Below, piece after piece: positions 37,119 through 45,318 of a stretch of 64,000 nucleotides of DNA. Under the pieces are notes generated by a model, which saw only the letters and a program-made list of their open reading frames with translations, searched no databases and was not told the origin of the DNA. The stretch comes from an uncultured Gelidibacter sp. (lineage in GTDB: Bacteria; Bacteroidota; Bacteroidia; Flavobacteriales; Flavobacteriaceae), in the NCBI RefSeq assembly GCF_947500795.1, contig NZ_CANMTE010000001.1, positions 1,107,432-1,171,431 of the forward strand, read 5' to 3'. Position 1 is the stretch's first letter. Each line of letters begins with the position of its first letter. Position numbers and translations under genes: made by a program.

Positions 37119-37739
37119 ATGACAGAAAAAGACACGTATAAAACGATAACCAAAGCGTCAGAAGAAATCTTATTCAAAGAAAAAAACAGCAAGTTTTTTG
37201 GATACGCATTTCCAGTAACCACTGAAGATGCTGTAAAAATCCATTTAGACGATTTAAGAAAACAACACCACTCTGCAAGGCATTGGTGCTATGCTTACCA
37301 ATTAGGTAAAAAGGAAAGCAACTATCAATTTCGAGCAAATGATGATGGCGAACCTAACAATAGCGCTGGCATGCCTATTTATGGACAAATTCAATCTTTT
37401 GAGGTCACCAACGTGCTCATTGTAGTTGTTAGATATTTTGGCGGTGTAAAATTAGGTGTTGGCGGACTTATATCTGCTTATAAAACTGCGGCGCAAATGG
37501 CTTTAGAGAATTCTAAAATCGTTACCCGAACTATCAATCAGGAAATCGAGCTTAAATTTGAATACAAAGACATGAATAAAGTCATGCGTGTCATCAAAGA
37601 AAAAAATCTGAAAATAAAATCTCAGACTTTAGAATTAGATTGTACGATCATTATTTCTGTGCGACTTAAAAATTCAAAAGCAGTTTTGGACACCTTCGAA
37701 TCTATTTTTGGAGTTCAGGTAAAAGTTTTGGAGGATTAA
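37119..37739 (+). CDS. YigZ/IMPACT-family protein
   Basis: 206 residues from the ATG at 37119. The N-terminal IMPACT domain contains ARHWCYAYQLG, DDGEPNNSAGMPIYG and VVVRYFGGVKLGVGGL; a smaller DUF1949-type ferredoxin-like domain follows (about 135-206). The yeast and E. coli relatives are linked to translation control, but the bacterial role is unclear. It is the last gene of the ribD run. Its stop codon overlaps that of the convergent thioesterase gene. Confidence 0.92.
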   Translation: MTEKDTYKTITKASEEILFKEKNSKFFGYAFPVTTEDAVKIHLDDLRKQHHSARHWCYAYQLGKKESNYQFRANDDGEPNNSAGMPIYGQIQSFEVTNVLIVVVRYFGGVKLGVGGLISAYKTAAQMALENSKIVTRTINQEIELKFEYKDMNKVMRVIKEKNLKIKSQTLELDCTIIISVRLKNSKAVLDTFESIFGVQVKVLED

Positions 37740-38146
37740 CTCTGAAGTTTGTCTAAAAGAAATTTCGGACAACGTGTTGGTCTATTTTTTTCCACATCCA
37801 TAAACACCAAAATAGTATTTCCCAAGGTTAAAATTTCACCTGCTTGATTAGTAATTACATAGTTGAATTCTATACTTGCAGAAGGCAATTTTACCAATTG
37901 GGTTTTTACTTTAATTAGGTCATCATAAAGCGCTGGCTTTTTGAACTCTACAGTTAATTTGGTCACCGGAAGCATGATCCCATCCTCTTCCATTTGTTTG
38001 TAAGAAACCCCTAATTTTCTTAACCATTCAACACGTCCGACCTCAAAATATTGTGCATAATTCCCATAATAGACAATGCCCATTTGGTCGGTTTCACCAT
38101 AACGAACTCTAAGTTCAATTTCATCGTTAAATAAAGGATTTGACAT
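37736..38146 (-). CDS. Acyl-CoA thioesterase, YbgC/4HBT hot-dog type
   Basis: 136 residues, a single hot-dog fold. The catalytic region DQMGIVYYGNYAQYFE (about 17-32, D17) matches the 4-hydroxybenzoyl-CoA thioesterase pattern. It hydrolyses short or aromatic acyl-CoA thioesters. It lies alone on the minus strand between yigZ and dnaA, divergent from dnaA. Confidence 0.9.
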   Translation of the reverse strand: MSNPLFNDEIELRVRYGETDQMGIVYYGNYAQYFEVGRVEWLRKLGVSYKQMEEDGIMLPVTKLTVEFKKPALYDDLIKVKTQLVKLPSASIEFNYVITNQAGEILTLGNTILVFMDVEKNRPTRCPKFLLDKLQS

Positions 38147-38338
38147 GTTTCTTTGATTTATTTTTCGTACATTCAGCGGGAGTTAAACATGGGGAAAAAA
38201 TACTGTAAATTCAATAGCATTTGATTTTTTTTTTCAGATTTTTGTTCACATATTTGTCTCAGAAAATATTCTAGAGAAAACACGAATTTCTCTTCATTTT
38301 GCTAATCTGAATTAACAAACAAAAAATTAACTTTTATA

Positions 38339-39766
38339 ATGGAGGTAACTGCGCAATCGGTTTGGAATAATTGTCTGTCTTTTATAAAGGACAATATACA
38401 ACCCCAAGCATACAAAACTTGGTTTGAACCTATTACAGCAGTCAAGCTTACTGACCATGCTTTGAGTATTCAGGTGCCTAGTAAATTCTTTTACGAATGG
38501 CTTGAAGAGCATTATGTTAAAATACTTAAAGTTGCACTTAACAAAGAACTTGGAGAGAGAGCAAAGTTGGTTTATGTCATCAAGATGGAAAACACGTATG
38601 GCAATAAACAACCTTTTACAGAGAGAATACCAAGTTCAAGCAGAGGCGCAGTTAAATCGCAAAATGTTGATATCCCATTAAACAATAAGAATCCTGAGTT
38701 AAAGAATCCATTTGTAATTCCTGGAATTAGAAATGTAAAGATTGAATCGCAATTAAATCCTAATTACAGTTTTGACAACTTCTTAGAAGGAGATTCTAAC
38801 AGATTGGCGCGAAATGCAGGATTGGCAGTTGCCAACAAGCCAGGTGGCACGTCTTTTAATCCATTATTGATCTTTGGTGGTGTTGGTCTTGGTAAAACCC
38901 ATTTAGCGCATGCTATTGGTATTGATATCAAGGATAAATATCCGGAAAAGACAGTTCTTTATATTTCTGCTGAAAAATTCACGCAACAGTATATCGATTC
39001 TGTAAAGAAAAATAATAGAAATGATTTCATCCATTTTTATCAGATTATTGACGTTCTAATTATTGATGACGTTCAATTCCTATCTGGAAAATCAGGCACA
39101 CAAGACGTATTCTTCCACATATTCAATCATTTGCATCAAAACGGAAAACAAGTTATTTTAACGAGTGACAAAGCGCCTGTAGACATGCAAGACATTGAAC
39201 AACGCTTGTTATCAAGATTCAAATGGGGATTATCGGCAGAATTACAGAGTCCGGATTTCGAAACCCGTGTTTCTATTTTAAAGAACAAATTATATCGTGA
39301 CGGTGTTGAAATGCCTGATGATATTATAGAATATGTTGCAAAACACATTAAAACAAACGTTAGAGAATTGGAAGGTGCAATTATCTCATTAATCGCACAA
39401 TCCTCTTTCAACAAAAAAGAGATTACCATTAATCTTGCTAAAGAAATTGTTGAAAAGTTTGTTAAGAATACCAAAAGAGAAGTTTCTATTGATTATATCC
39501 AAAAAGTAGTTTCTGATTACTTCCAAATGGATGTAAGTACGTTACAATCTAAAACCCGTAAAAGACATATTGTACAAGCGAGACAGCTGGCAATGTTTTT
39601 TGCTAAGAAGTTTACAAAAGCATCTTTGGCAAGTATTGGGTCTCAAATTGGAAAACGTGATCACGCCACCGTATTACATGCTTGTAAAACGGTTGACAAC
39701 CTCTCCTCTACTGATAAACAATTCAGAAAGTATGTTGAGGATATTTCTAAAAAATTAGCACTTTAA
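38339..39766 (+). CDS. dnaA: Chromosomal replication initiator DnaA
   Basis: 475 residues, all four domains. Domain I (SVWNNCLSFIKDN) at 7-90; AAA+ domain III with Walker A GGVGLGKTH and Walker B VLIIDDVQFL; domain IV with the DnaA signature IGKRDHATVLHACKTV near the C-terminus. It binds DnaA boxes and opens the origin. Upstream (38147-38338) I see only one weak DnaA-box-like sequence (TTGTTCACA), so the origin need not be here. It has its own terminator. Confidence 0.98.
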   Translation: MEVTAQSVWNNCLSFIKDNIQPQAYKTWFEPITAVKLTDHALSIQVPSKFFYEWLEEHYVKILKVALNKELGERAKLVYVIKMENTYGNKQPFTERIPSSSRGAVKSQNVDIPLNNKNPELKNPFVIPGIRNVKIESQLNPNYSFDNFLEGDSNRLARNAGLAVANKPGGTSFNPLLIFGGVGLGKTHLAHAIGIDIKDKYPEKTVLYISAEKFTQQYIDSVKKNNRNDFIHFYQIIDVLIIDDVQFLSGKSGTQDVFFHIFNHLHQNGKQVILTSDKAPVDMQDIEQRLLSRFKWGLSAELQSPDFETRVSILKNKLYRDGVEMPDDIIEYVAKHIKTNVRELEGAIISLIAQSSFNKKEITINLAKEIVEKFVKNTKREVSIDYIQKVVSDYFQMDVSTLQSKTRKRHIVQARQLAMFFAKKFTKASLASIGSQIGKRDHATVLHACKTVDNLSSTDKQFRKYVEDISKKLAL

Positions 39767-39778
39767 TTCTAAAGTTAT

Positions 39779-39801
39779 AAAAGGAGCTTCATGTTCCTTT
39801 T
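39779..39801 (+). terminator. Terminator of dnaA
   Basis: AAAAGGA (39779-39785) pairs with TCCTTTT (39795-39801), followed by T residues. The stem is short (7 bp) but the U-tail is good. Confidence 0.7.
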
Positions 39802-39864
39802 TTATTACTTTTAGAACGCTAATTTCTCATAGATTTCATTCGTTCATAAAAACAACACAGTATC

Positions 39865-40323
39865 ATGACAAAAATACTAATGGTTTGCTTAGGTAACATT
39901 TGCCGATCGCCATTAGCGAACGGTATTCTAGAATCTAAGCTTCCTGCTGAAAAATTCGAAATTGATTCCGCTGGAACTGGCGATTATCATATAGGAAAAG
40001 CACCAGACCATCGTTCTATTGCAACTGCAAAGGCACATGGCATCGATATTTCCAATCAGAAATGTCGCCAATTTGATCTATCTGATTTTGACACCTATGA
40101 CATTATTTATGTGATGGACCAATCCAATTATAATAATGTTGTCAAATTGGCAAGAGACGAAAAAGACATTGCTAAAGTGAAACTGATTTTGGAAGATGCT
40201 GCTACATCCAAAAATCTGGAAGTTCCAGATCCTTATTGGGGAGATACTAAAGATTTTGAAGATGTTTATACGCTTTTAGATGCTGCCTGTGATACAATAG
40301 CGTCGCGATTAACGAAATCATAA
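39865..40323 (+). CDS. Low-molecular-weight protein-tyrosine phosphatase
   Basis: 152 residues. The P-loop CLGNICRS starts at catalytic C8 with R14, close to the N-terminus as in all LMW-PTPs, and the general acid is D122 in VPDPYWGD. It dephosphorylates phosphotyrosine (or arginine) in proteins; no tyrosine kinase or capsule gene is nearby. It is followed after 72 bp by an RsmI-like gene. Confidence 0.94.
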   Translation: MTKILMVCLGNICRSPLANGILESKLPAEKFEIDSAGTGDYHIGKAPDHRSIATAKAHGIDISNQKCRQFDLSDFDTYDIIYVMDQSNYNNVVKLARDEKDIAKVKLILEDAATSKNLEVPDPYWGDTKDFEDVYTLLDAACDTIASRLTKS

Positions 40324-40395
40324 CGCATTGATTTTCCTTACGAAAATATCTTTAAAAGCTTAAAACCTCAACCTCACACATAATCGAAATAACAC

Positions 40396-41112
40396 ATGGA
40401 AAACCAACTTGGCAAGCTTTACTTAATACCTACAGGTTTAGGTGATAATCCAGTGTGGGATGTTTTGCCACTATCGATACAAAGAATCCTAGAGTTTACT
40501 GACGATTATATTGTTGAAAACGAAAAGACAGCACGTCGTTTCATAAAGGAGACGCTTCCAGAGAAACTTCAACCTTCACTAAACTTAAAGGTTTTAAACA
40601 AGTATACTGAAGATGCTGAAAAAGCAACGTTTTTGGATGCCTGTAAACAAGGAAAACCTATGGGATTATTGTCTGAAGCAGGATGTCCAGCGGTTGCTGA
40701 TCCAGGTTCAGATATAGTGAAATTGGCTCACGAAAATAACATACAAGTAGTACCTTTAGTGGGGCCATCATCCATTATTATGGCGCTGATGGGTTCTGGA
40801 ATGAATGGTCAGAGCTTCGCCTTTAACGGTTATTTACCTATTGATAAGCAGGAACGAAAAGCGGAATTAAAGCGCTTAGAGAAGCTCTCTCACGACCAAA
40901 ACCAAAGTCAGCTGTTTATTGAAACGCCTTATCGCAACACTAAAATGCTAGAGGATTTATCAAGCATCTTGCAACCACAAACAAGAGTTTGCGTGGCGTG
41001 CGACTTGACATTGCCTACAGAATATATCAAAACATTCCCTGCGAAAGACTGGAAGCATGTGAAAGTTGACCTACACAAGCGCCCGGCTATTTTCATCATT
41101 CACAAGGACTGA
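40396..41112 (+). CDS. RsmI-like SAM-dependent methyltransferase
   Basis: 238 residues, a tetrapyrrole-methylase fold. RsmI features are LYLIPTGLGDNP at the N-terminus, GLLSEAGCPAVADPG (about 96-110), VPLVGPSSI (about 124) and FIETPYRN. RsmI methylates the ribose of C1402 in 16S rRNA. The protein lacks the ~45-residue C-terminal extension of E. coli RsmI, so it belongs to the shorter sister group often named only SAM-dependent methyltransferase. Its stop is directly adjacent to the convergent gene at 41113. Confidence 0.85.
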   Translation: MENQLGKLYLIPTGLGDNPVWDVLPLSIQRILEFTDDYIVENEKTARRFIKETLPEKLQPSLNLKVLNKYTEDAEKATFLDACKQGKPMGLLSEAGCPAVADPGSDIVKLAHENNIQVVPLVGPSSIIMALMGSGMNGQSFAFNGYLPIDKQERKAELKRLEKLSHDQNQSQLFIETPYRNTKMLEDLSSILQPQTRVCVACDLTLPTEYIKTFPAKDWKHVKVDLHKRPAIFIIHKD

Positions 41113-41781
41113 TTATAAAATAGCTTTTGCTTTTCGGTTTGGCTTGATAAACGAGGTATCATAACCTGAAAAACGTTCCATGTAATAAGAAATGGACGAC
41201 CCGTAAGCATCAGAGAAATCATAATTTCCCAGACTTCTTAAAAATTTCTTTACACTTCCTGGCCCAGCCAAATGTGCCGCAGCAAGAATTCCTGATTCGG
41301 TAATCGTAATCCCTTGAATTTTTTTACCTGCAAAACGAGCAATGTCCTTTCTAAGAATCCATTTGTTACGCTCAGAATTGGCTAAAAATGCCTTTTCCTG
41401 TAATTCTGGAGTATATAAAAAGAATTGGGGATTATAAACACCCAATAATTTTAAAGTTTCAGCACCAAATTGGTACTTCCCTAAATATCCAAAATCGTTT
41501 ACAGTAAAATAATTACCTCTAGATTCTTTAAAAGCAAGTGCTTCTTTAAATCCTAAATAGGATTTCCCTAAATATGGGAAATACTTATCATGTGTGGTAA
41601 TTGTAGAAGTTCCTTCAGTTGGGGACAACATTGCGATGTCCTCAGAAACTGTGTAATTTAGATCTAATCCTTCAGTTGAAAAATTAGTCATATCCACAGT
41701 CGTTTTTGGAAAAAGTGCCGTCATTAATATGACACAAATTGCAAAAGGAATAACAAAATAATTAGTGATCTTTTTTAACAT
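41113..41781 (-). CDS. Lysozyme/transglycosylase-like exported protein
   Basis: 222 residues. One N-terminal membrane segment or signal (about 8-25) precedes a region with AFKESRGNYF (candidate catalytic E86), GYLGKYQFG (99-106) and AAAHLAGPGS. This ES...GxYQF...AAxHLxG order is that of soluble lytic transglycosylase/lysozyme-like folds. No LysM repeat is visible, although relatives are sometimes named LysM proteins. It likely cleaves or binds peptidoglycan in the periplasm. It sits downstream of the dapF-GNAT-mltG-DUF2279 operon, also on the minus strand. Confidence 0.75.
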   Translation of the reverse strand: MLKKITNYFVIPFAICVILMTALFPKTTVDMTNFSTEGLDLNYTVSEDIAMLSPTEGTSTITTHDKYFPYLGKSYLGFKEALAFKESRGNYFTVNDFGYLGKYQFGAETLKLLGVYNPQFFLYTPELQEKAFLANSERNKWILRKDIARFAGKKIQGITITESGILAAAHLAGPGSVKKFLRSLGNYDFSDAYGSSISYYMERFSGYDTSFIKPNRKAKAIL

Positions 41782-41886
41782 TTTTCCTAATATTCGTAAA
41801 GCCTTTTATATTTTAAGCAGACTTAAATTTCAGCGTGCAAAGATACGACTTTTTATTAAAGCCTCAAACTTAACCGATTAAGCTCT

Positions 41887-42798
41887 CTAAAAATAGACAC
41901 CGTGTAGCTTTACGCGATTTTCATCGGTAAACTCCAGGGTTGGAAAAGGCACTTTAATTACGTTCAAAACGTCAAATATGGATCTCAATACATGTGATTT
42001 TGTTTCAATCCGCGACAAGTCTACATCCAAACTCAAATAAAACTGTCTTGTTGCGTTTTTACTAATAATATCGTTAGTAACAACCCCACTATTACCAAAC
42101 ATCATGCCATCACAGCCATAACCAACTGCGACGTTCAACCATTTGGGAATATTTTCACTATTAAAAAAGGAATGTATATTAAAACTAAGCCAGTAGGTTT
42201 GGCCATTATAATCTTTCAAAAGTTCCTCCAACAGACCATCTCCCAATTTATCAGGTTGCAATTTTGCATATTTGGTTTGATGGAAGGAATATTTTAGAGT
42301 AATGCGCTGTTCGTCCCACAATAAATCTTGCCCAATATAGAGTCCGGTCCCAGAAGCATTGGCGAGCACATCGCCCCAAGAAAAACCCCATTCTTTGCTA
42401 AAGCCATCTAAAACCTCAACGGCGGTCAGAAAGGTAAATCCGAGTGTGGCTCCATAAAGTAATTGTTGTTTTTTATCTGCGCCACTCCAATTTAGGGCGT
42501 TGGCACCAACTTTTCCCAGTTGATAAGATGAAAACACATGACCCATCTTATCCATCTGAAGCCATTCATTATTGTCATTTATCGTATGGAATTTGGACTG
42601 CTCATAATCGGCATACCACAATTGGTGCAGACCCAACAAAGTGAGACCACCAACAGCGGCTTCAGAAATATAGACTGCTGTTCTCCGTGAAGAATTTAAC
42701 GTATCACTCGGCCGGAGAAAACGTTCAATTTTTGATTGAGAAAAAGACTGTGCGGCACCTATTAGGATAAAAATTACACTAATTACAAACCGCACCAT
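41887..42798 (-). CDS. DUF2279-family protein, exported
   Basis: 303 residues with a signal peptide (about 1-20, AAQSFSQ). The DUF2279 core (about 85-190) includes QMDKMGHVFSSYQLGK, EVLDGFSKEWGFSWGDVLAN and a hydrophobic segment GATLGFTFLTAVEVLDG; this EV-DG pattern is shared with YfiM-like lipoproteins. The C-terminal third is beta-rich. The function is unknown. It starts 3 bp after mltG ends, suggesting an envelope role in the same operon. Confidence 0.82.
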   Translation of the reverse strand: MVRFVISVIFILIGAAQSFSQSKIERFLRPSDTLNSSRRTAVYISEAAVGGLTLLGLHQLWYADYEQSKFHTINDNNEWLQMDKMGHVFSSYQLGKVGANALNWSGADKKQQLLYGATLGFTFLTAVEVLDGFSKEWGFSWGDVLANASGTGLYIGQDLLWDEQRITLKYSFHQTKYAKLQPDKLGDGLLEELLKDYNGQTYWLSFNIHSFFNSENIPKWLNVAVGYGCDGMMFGNSGVVTNDIISKNATRQFYLSLDVDLSRIETKSHVLRSIFDVLNVIKVPFPTLEFTDENRVKLHGVYF

Positions 42799-42801
42799 TC
42801 C

Positions 42802-43845
42802 TTACCTATTTACACCTTGCTGATTGATCCAGCGCACATATTCCTGTCTGTTGGCATTATGCTGCGCCAATGTTTTTGCGAATTTATGATACCCGAAGTT
42901 TGTAACATCCGCCACAAAATATATGTAATCGTGTTTTTCATAATTTAAGACCGCATCAATTGACGAAATATCTGGCATCGTAATCAATCCTGGTGGCAAT
43001 CCTGCATATTTGTAAGTGTTATAAGGCGAATCTATCACCAAATCTTTATAAAGAACACGCTTAATAACCTGGTCGAAATCACCAGTAGTATGTTTAATGG
43101 CATAAATAACGGTAGGATCAGCCTGTAGCGGCATCCCAATATTTAATCGGTTCATATAAACACCAGCTACTCTCCTACGCTCATCCACCTTTGCGGTTTC
43201 CTTTTGCACTATGGACGCCATGGCCATCACCTTTTCCGGCGTCAATCCAATCGTTTTCGCTTTGTTCAAACGTTCATCAGTCCAAAAACGATGGTATTCC
43301 TTCAGCATACGCTCTCTAAATTGTTCTGCGGAAGTGTTCCAGAAAAACTCATAACTATTCGGGATATACATTCCCAAAGCAGTTTTCGATGAAAAGTCAT
43401 TCGCTTTTAAAAACTCCGGTGAAGACATCACCGTGAACAATTCTAAACTATCGGCTTCAATTTGCGTAGAAATTCGTCCCGCCAATCGCTCTAACGATTC
43501 TTGGTTATTAAATGAAAGTTTGACAGGGATATTATTACTTCTAATGGAATTAATAATGTCATTATTATTCATCCCATTTTTAATGACATATTTTCCAGCT
43601 TTTATATTCGCTGGATATTTTTTACGCTCTGCAAGGGCATCAAACTTGTTGATATCTTTTAAAAGAGGTTCCAATTGCCCTTTCACATCTTGATAAGTAG
43701 CATTGGTAGGAATATACACATAAGCCTCATCATTATTGAAAGCTGTGTTTGATACAAACATGGTTTGGTAGATGGTGTAAGCCATAATGGCAGCCACAAC
43801 CAGTCCGATAAGGGCAATGGCGACAAAGATTTTTTTAAAGTACAT
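42802..43845 (-). CDS. mltG: Endolytic murein transglycosylase MltG
   Basis: 347 residues, one N-terminal transmembrane helix (about 5-27), LysM-like subdomain (about 42-110) and YceG catalytic domain. The catalytic glutamate is E216 in ASIVQKETAK. Other family motifs are YIPNSYEFFWN, GMPLQADPTVIYA and PYNTYKYAGLPPGLI. It cuts nascent glycan strands and so ends their elongation. It overlaps the GNAT gene by one base and is in an operon with dapF. Confidence 0.95.
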   Translation of the reverse strand: MYFKKIFVAIALIGLVVAAIMAYTIYQTMFVSNTAFNNDEAYVYIPTNATYQDVKGQLEPLLKDINKFDALAERKKYPANIKAGKYVIKNGMNNNDIINSIRSNNIPVKLSFNNQESLERLAGRISTQIEADSLELFTVMSSPEFLKANDFSSKTALGMYIPNSYEFFWNTSAEQFRERMLKEYHRFWTDERLNKAKTIGLTPEKVMAMASIVQKETAKVDERRRVAGVYMNRLNIGMPLQADPTVIYAIKHTTGDFDQVIKRVLYKDLVIDSPYNTYKYAGLPPGLITMPDISSIDAVLNYEKHDYIYFVADVTNFGYHKFAKTLAQHNANRQEYVRWINQQGVNR

Positions 43846-44369
43846 TAGTTATTGATAAGTTGTAAAAGATATTCGTTTTTATATGATTTATTGGTAAAAA
43901 TCCAATCTTTCTTCACACCCACTATTTCAAAACCATGTTTGGTGAATAAGTTGATGCTGGCCTGATTGTCTTCCGTAATATTGCAATAAAGTTGATGTAA
44001 ATTGAGATGATTGAAACTATAGTCTATCAACAATTGAAGCGCTTCCCTTCCATAGCCTTGTTGCCGGTCTTCAGGATGTTGAATTAAAATCCCCACGCCT
44101 GCATGACTGTTTTTAAAATCAAAATCAAACAAATCAATTAAGCCGATTGCTTTGTGTTGATAGTCAGAAATAACCAATCGCAATTGTTTTACTTCATAGA
44201 TGTCTCTATGAGAGTTTTCAAGATATTGTTCAAGAATATATCGAGAATAAGGTGTTTGCGTATTGCTCAACTCCCACAGATGTTCGTCGTTTTCTATGGT
44301 ATAAAGGAAACTTAAATCCTCTTTCTCCAAAGCGCGTAAATAAATATGTTCTCCTTTTAATACCTCCAT
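43845..44369 (-). CDS. GNAT-family N-acetyltransferase (RimJ/RimL-like)
   Basis: 174 residues. RimJ/L-type GNAT: N-terminal LRALEKEDLSFLYTIEND, acetyl-CoA loop HPEDRQQGYGREALQLL (about 97-113), and the C-terminal NLHQLYCNITEDNQASINLFTKHGFE. This type acetylates protein or small-molecule amines; the substrate here is unknown. One-base overlaps link it to dapF on one side and mltG on the other, so it is translated as part of the peptidoglycan operon. Confidence 0.9.
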   Translation of the reverse strand: MEVLKGEHIYLRALEKEDLSFLYTIENDEHLWELSNTQTPYSRYILEQYLENSHRDIYEVKQLRLVISDYQHKAIGLIDLFDFDFKNSHAGVGILIQHPEDRQQGYGREALQLLIDYSFNHLNLHQLYCNITEDNQASINLFTKHGFEIVGVKKDWIFTNKSYKNEYLLQLINN

Positions 44370-45142
44370 TATATTTCGCCTTTAAAAACCTGAGATGCTG
44401 GACCTATCAACCAAATATCAGAATACCCTTCACCCTCTTTTTTAAAAGCCACCTCAAGTTTACCGCCTTCAGTATTTAAAGTGATACGATTTTTATCTGT
44501 TTCTCCGATATAGTTCATGGCAAGTGCCACAGCTGTAACGCCAGTGCCACACGATAACGTTTCATCCTCAACGCCACGCTCATAAGTTCTGACAGAAAAT
44601 ACTTCATCTGACACTTTTGAAACAAAATTCACATTTGTCCCACTTTGATTGTAGGGAGCACCATATCGAATTTTACTGCCAATTTCTTTAATTTGAAGTT
44701 GTGGTAAATCCGTTTCGATTTGCACATGGTGAGGCGATCCGGTATTTAAAAACACATGGGAATCAAACTTCTCTAAAGCTGATACATCTTGCATTTGTAA
44801 TTGCACGGAATCCCCTTCAATGGTTGCGTGATGTATTCCATCAATAGCCTGAAAAGTTGTAGCGTGATCAATAATTCCTAGAAATTTAGCGAAAGCCACA
44901 ATACATCTTCCACCATTTCCACACATTGAGCTTTCGTTCCCGTCAGCATTAAAATAAACCATTTTAAAATCGAGGTCCTCGTGATTTTCGAGTAGGATGA
45001 GTCCGTCTGCACCAATGCCAAAACGTCTGTTACAGAGGTATGCAACGTGTTTGGTATCATTTTTGTCAAATGTTAAGAGACGATTATCAATCATCACAAA
45101 ATCATTTCCCGTTCCTTGATATTTGTAAAAAGTCTGTTTCAT
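44369..45142 (-). CDS. dapF: Diaminopimelate epimerase
   Basis: 257 residues. It converts LL- to meso-diaminopimelate for peptidoglycan and lysine. The two catalytic cysteines are C74 in MCGNGGRC and C198 in SCGTGVTA; the substrate loop GTGNDFVMID is at 10-19. First gene of the leftward operon dapF-GNAT-mltG-DUF2279; a TATATTTG -7 box lies 9 bases before the ATG. Confidence 0.96.
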   Translation of the reverse strand: MKQTFYKYQGTGNDFVMIDNRLLTFDKNDTKHVAYLCNRRFGIGADGLILLENHEDLDFKMVYFNADGNESSMCGNGGRCIVAFAKFLGIIDHATTFQAIDGIHHATIEGDSVQLQMQDVSALEKFDSHVFLNTGSPHHVQIETDLPQLQIKEIGSKIRYGAPYNQSGTNVNFVSKVSDEVFSVRTYERGVEDETLSCGTGVTAVALAMNYIGETDKNRITLNTEGGKLEVAFKKEGEGYSDIWLIGPASQVFKGEI

Positions 45143-45150
45143 AGGTTTGG

Positions 45151-45158
45151 CAAATATA
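45151..45158 (-). promoter_or_regulatory. -7 box (TATATTTG, minus strand) before dapF
   Basis: The minus strand reads TATATTTG ending nine bases before the dapF ATG, again implying a very short leader. No TTG at the standard distance. Confidence 0.45.
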
Positions 45159-45183
45159 GGAAATATCGATGGTTTTTTAGCCT

Positions 45184-45269
45184 GTTAAACACGCGTTAAA
45201 AATGGCGTTAAAAATGGTTAAAAGTGAATTTGAGAATCAATAAAAAATTAATTTTAAACGTTAAACACG
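45184..45269. promoter_or_regulatory. Repeat array upstream of the DegQ-type protease gene
   Basis: GCGTTAAAAATG is repeated exactly in tandem (45193-45204 and 45205-45216), followed by the related GTTAAAAGTG (45217-45226). The 10-mer GTTAAACACG occurs at 45184-45193 and again at 45260-45269, enclosing the array. A 12-bp period with a common GTTAAA core suggests cooperative binding of a regulator. It lies between divergent dapF and the protease gene. Confidence 0.5.
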
Positions 45270-45318
45270 TATCTAAATATTGTATTAAATTTATTAATCA
45301 TTACTAAACTATAATTAA

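Noticed and set aside
38220..38260. DnaA box cluster / oriC before dnaA
   Set aside because: Only one poor match (TTGTTCACA) was found; no cluster and no AT-rich unwinding element with repeats.
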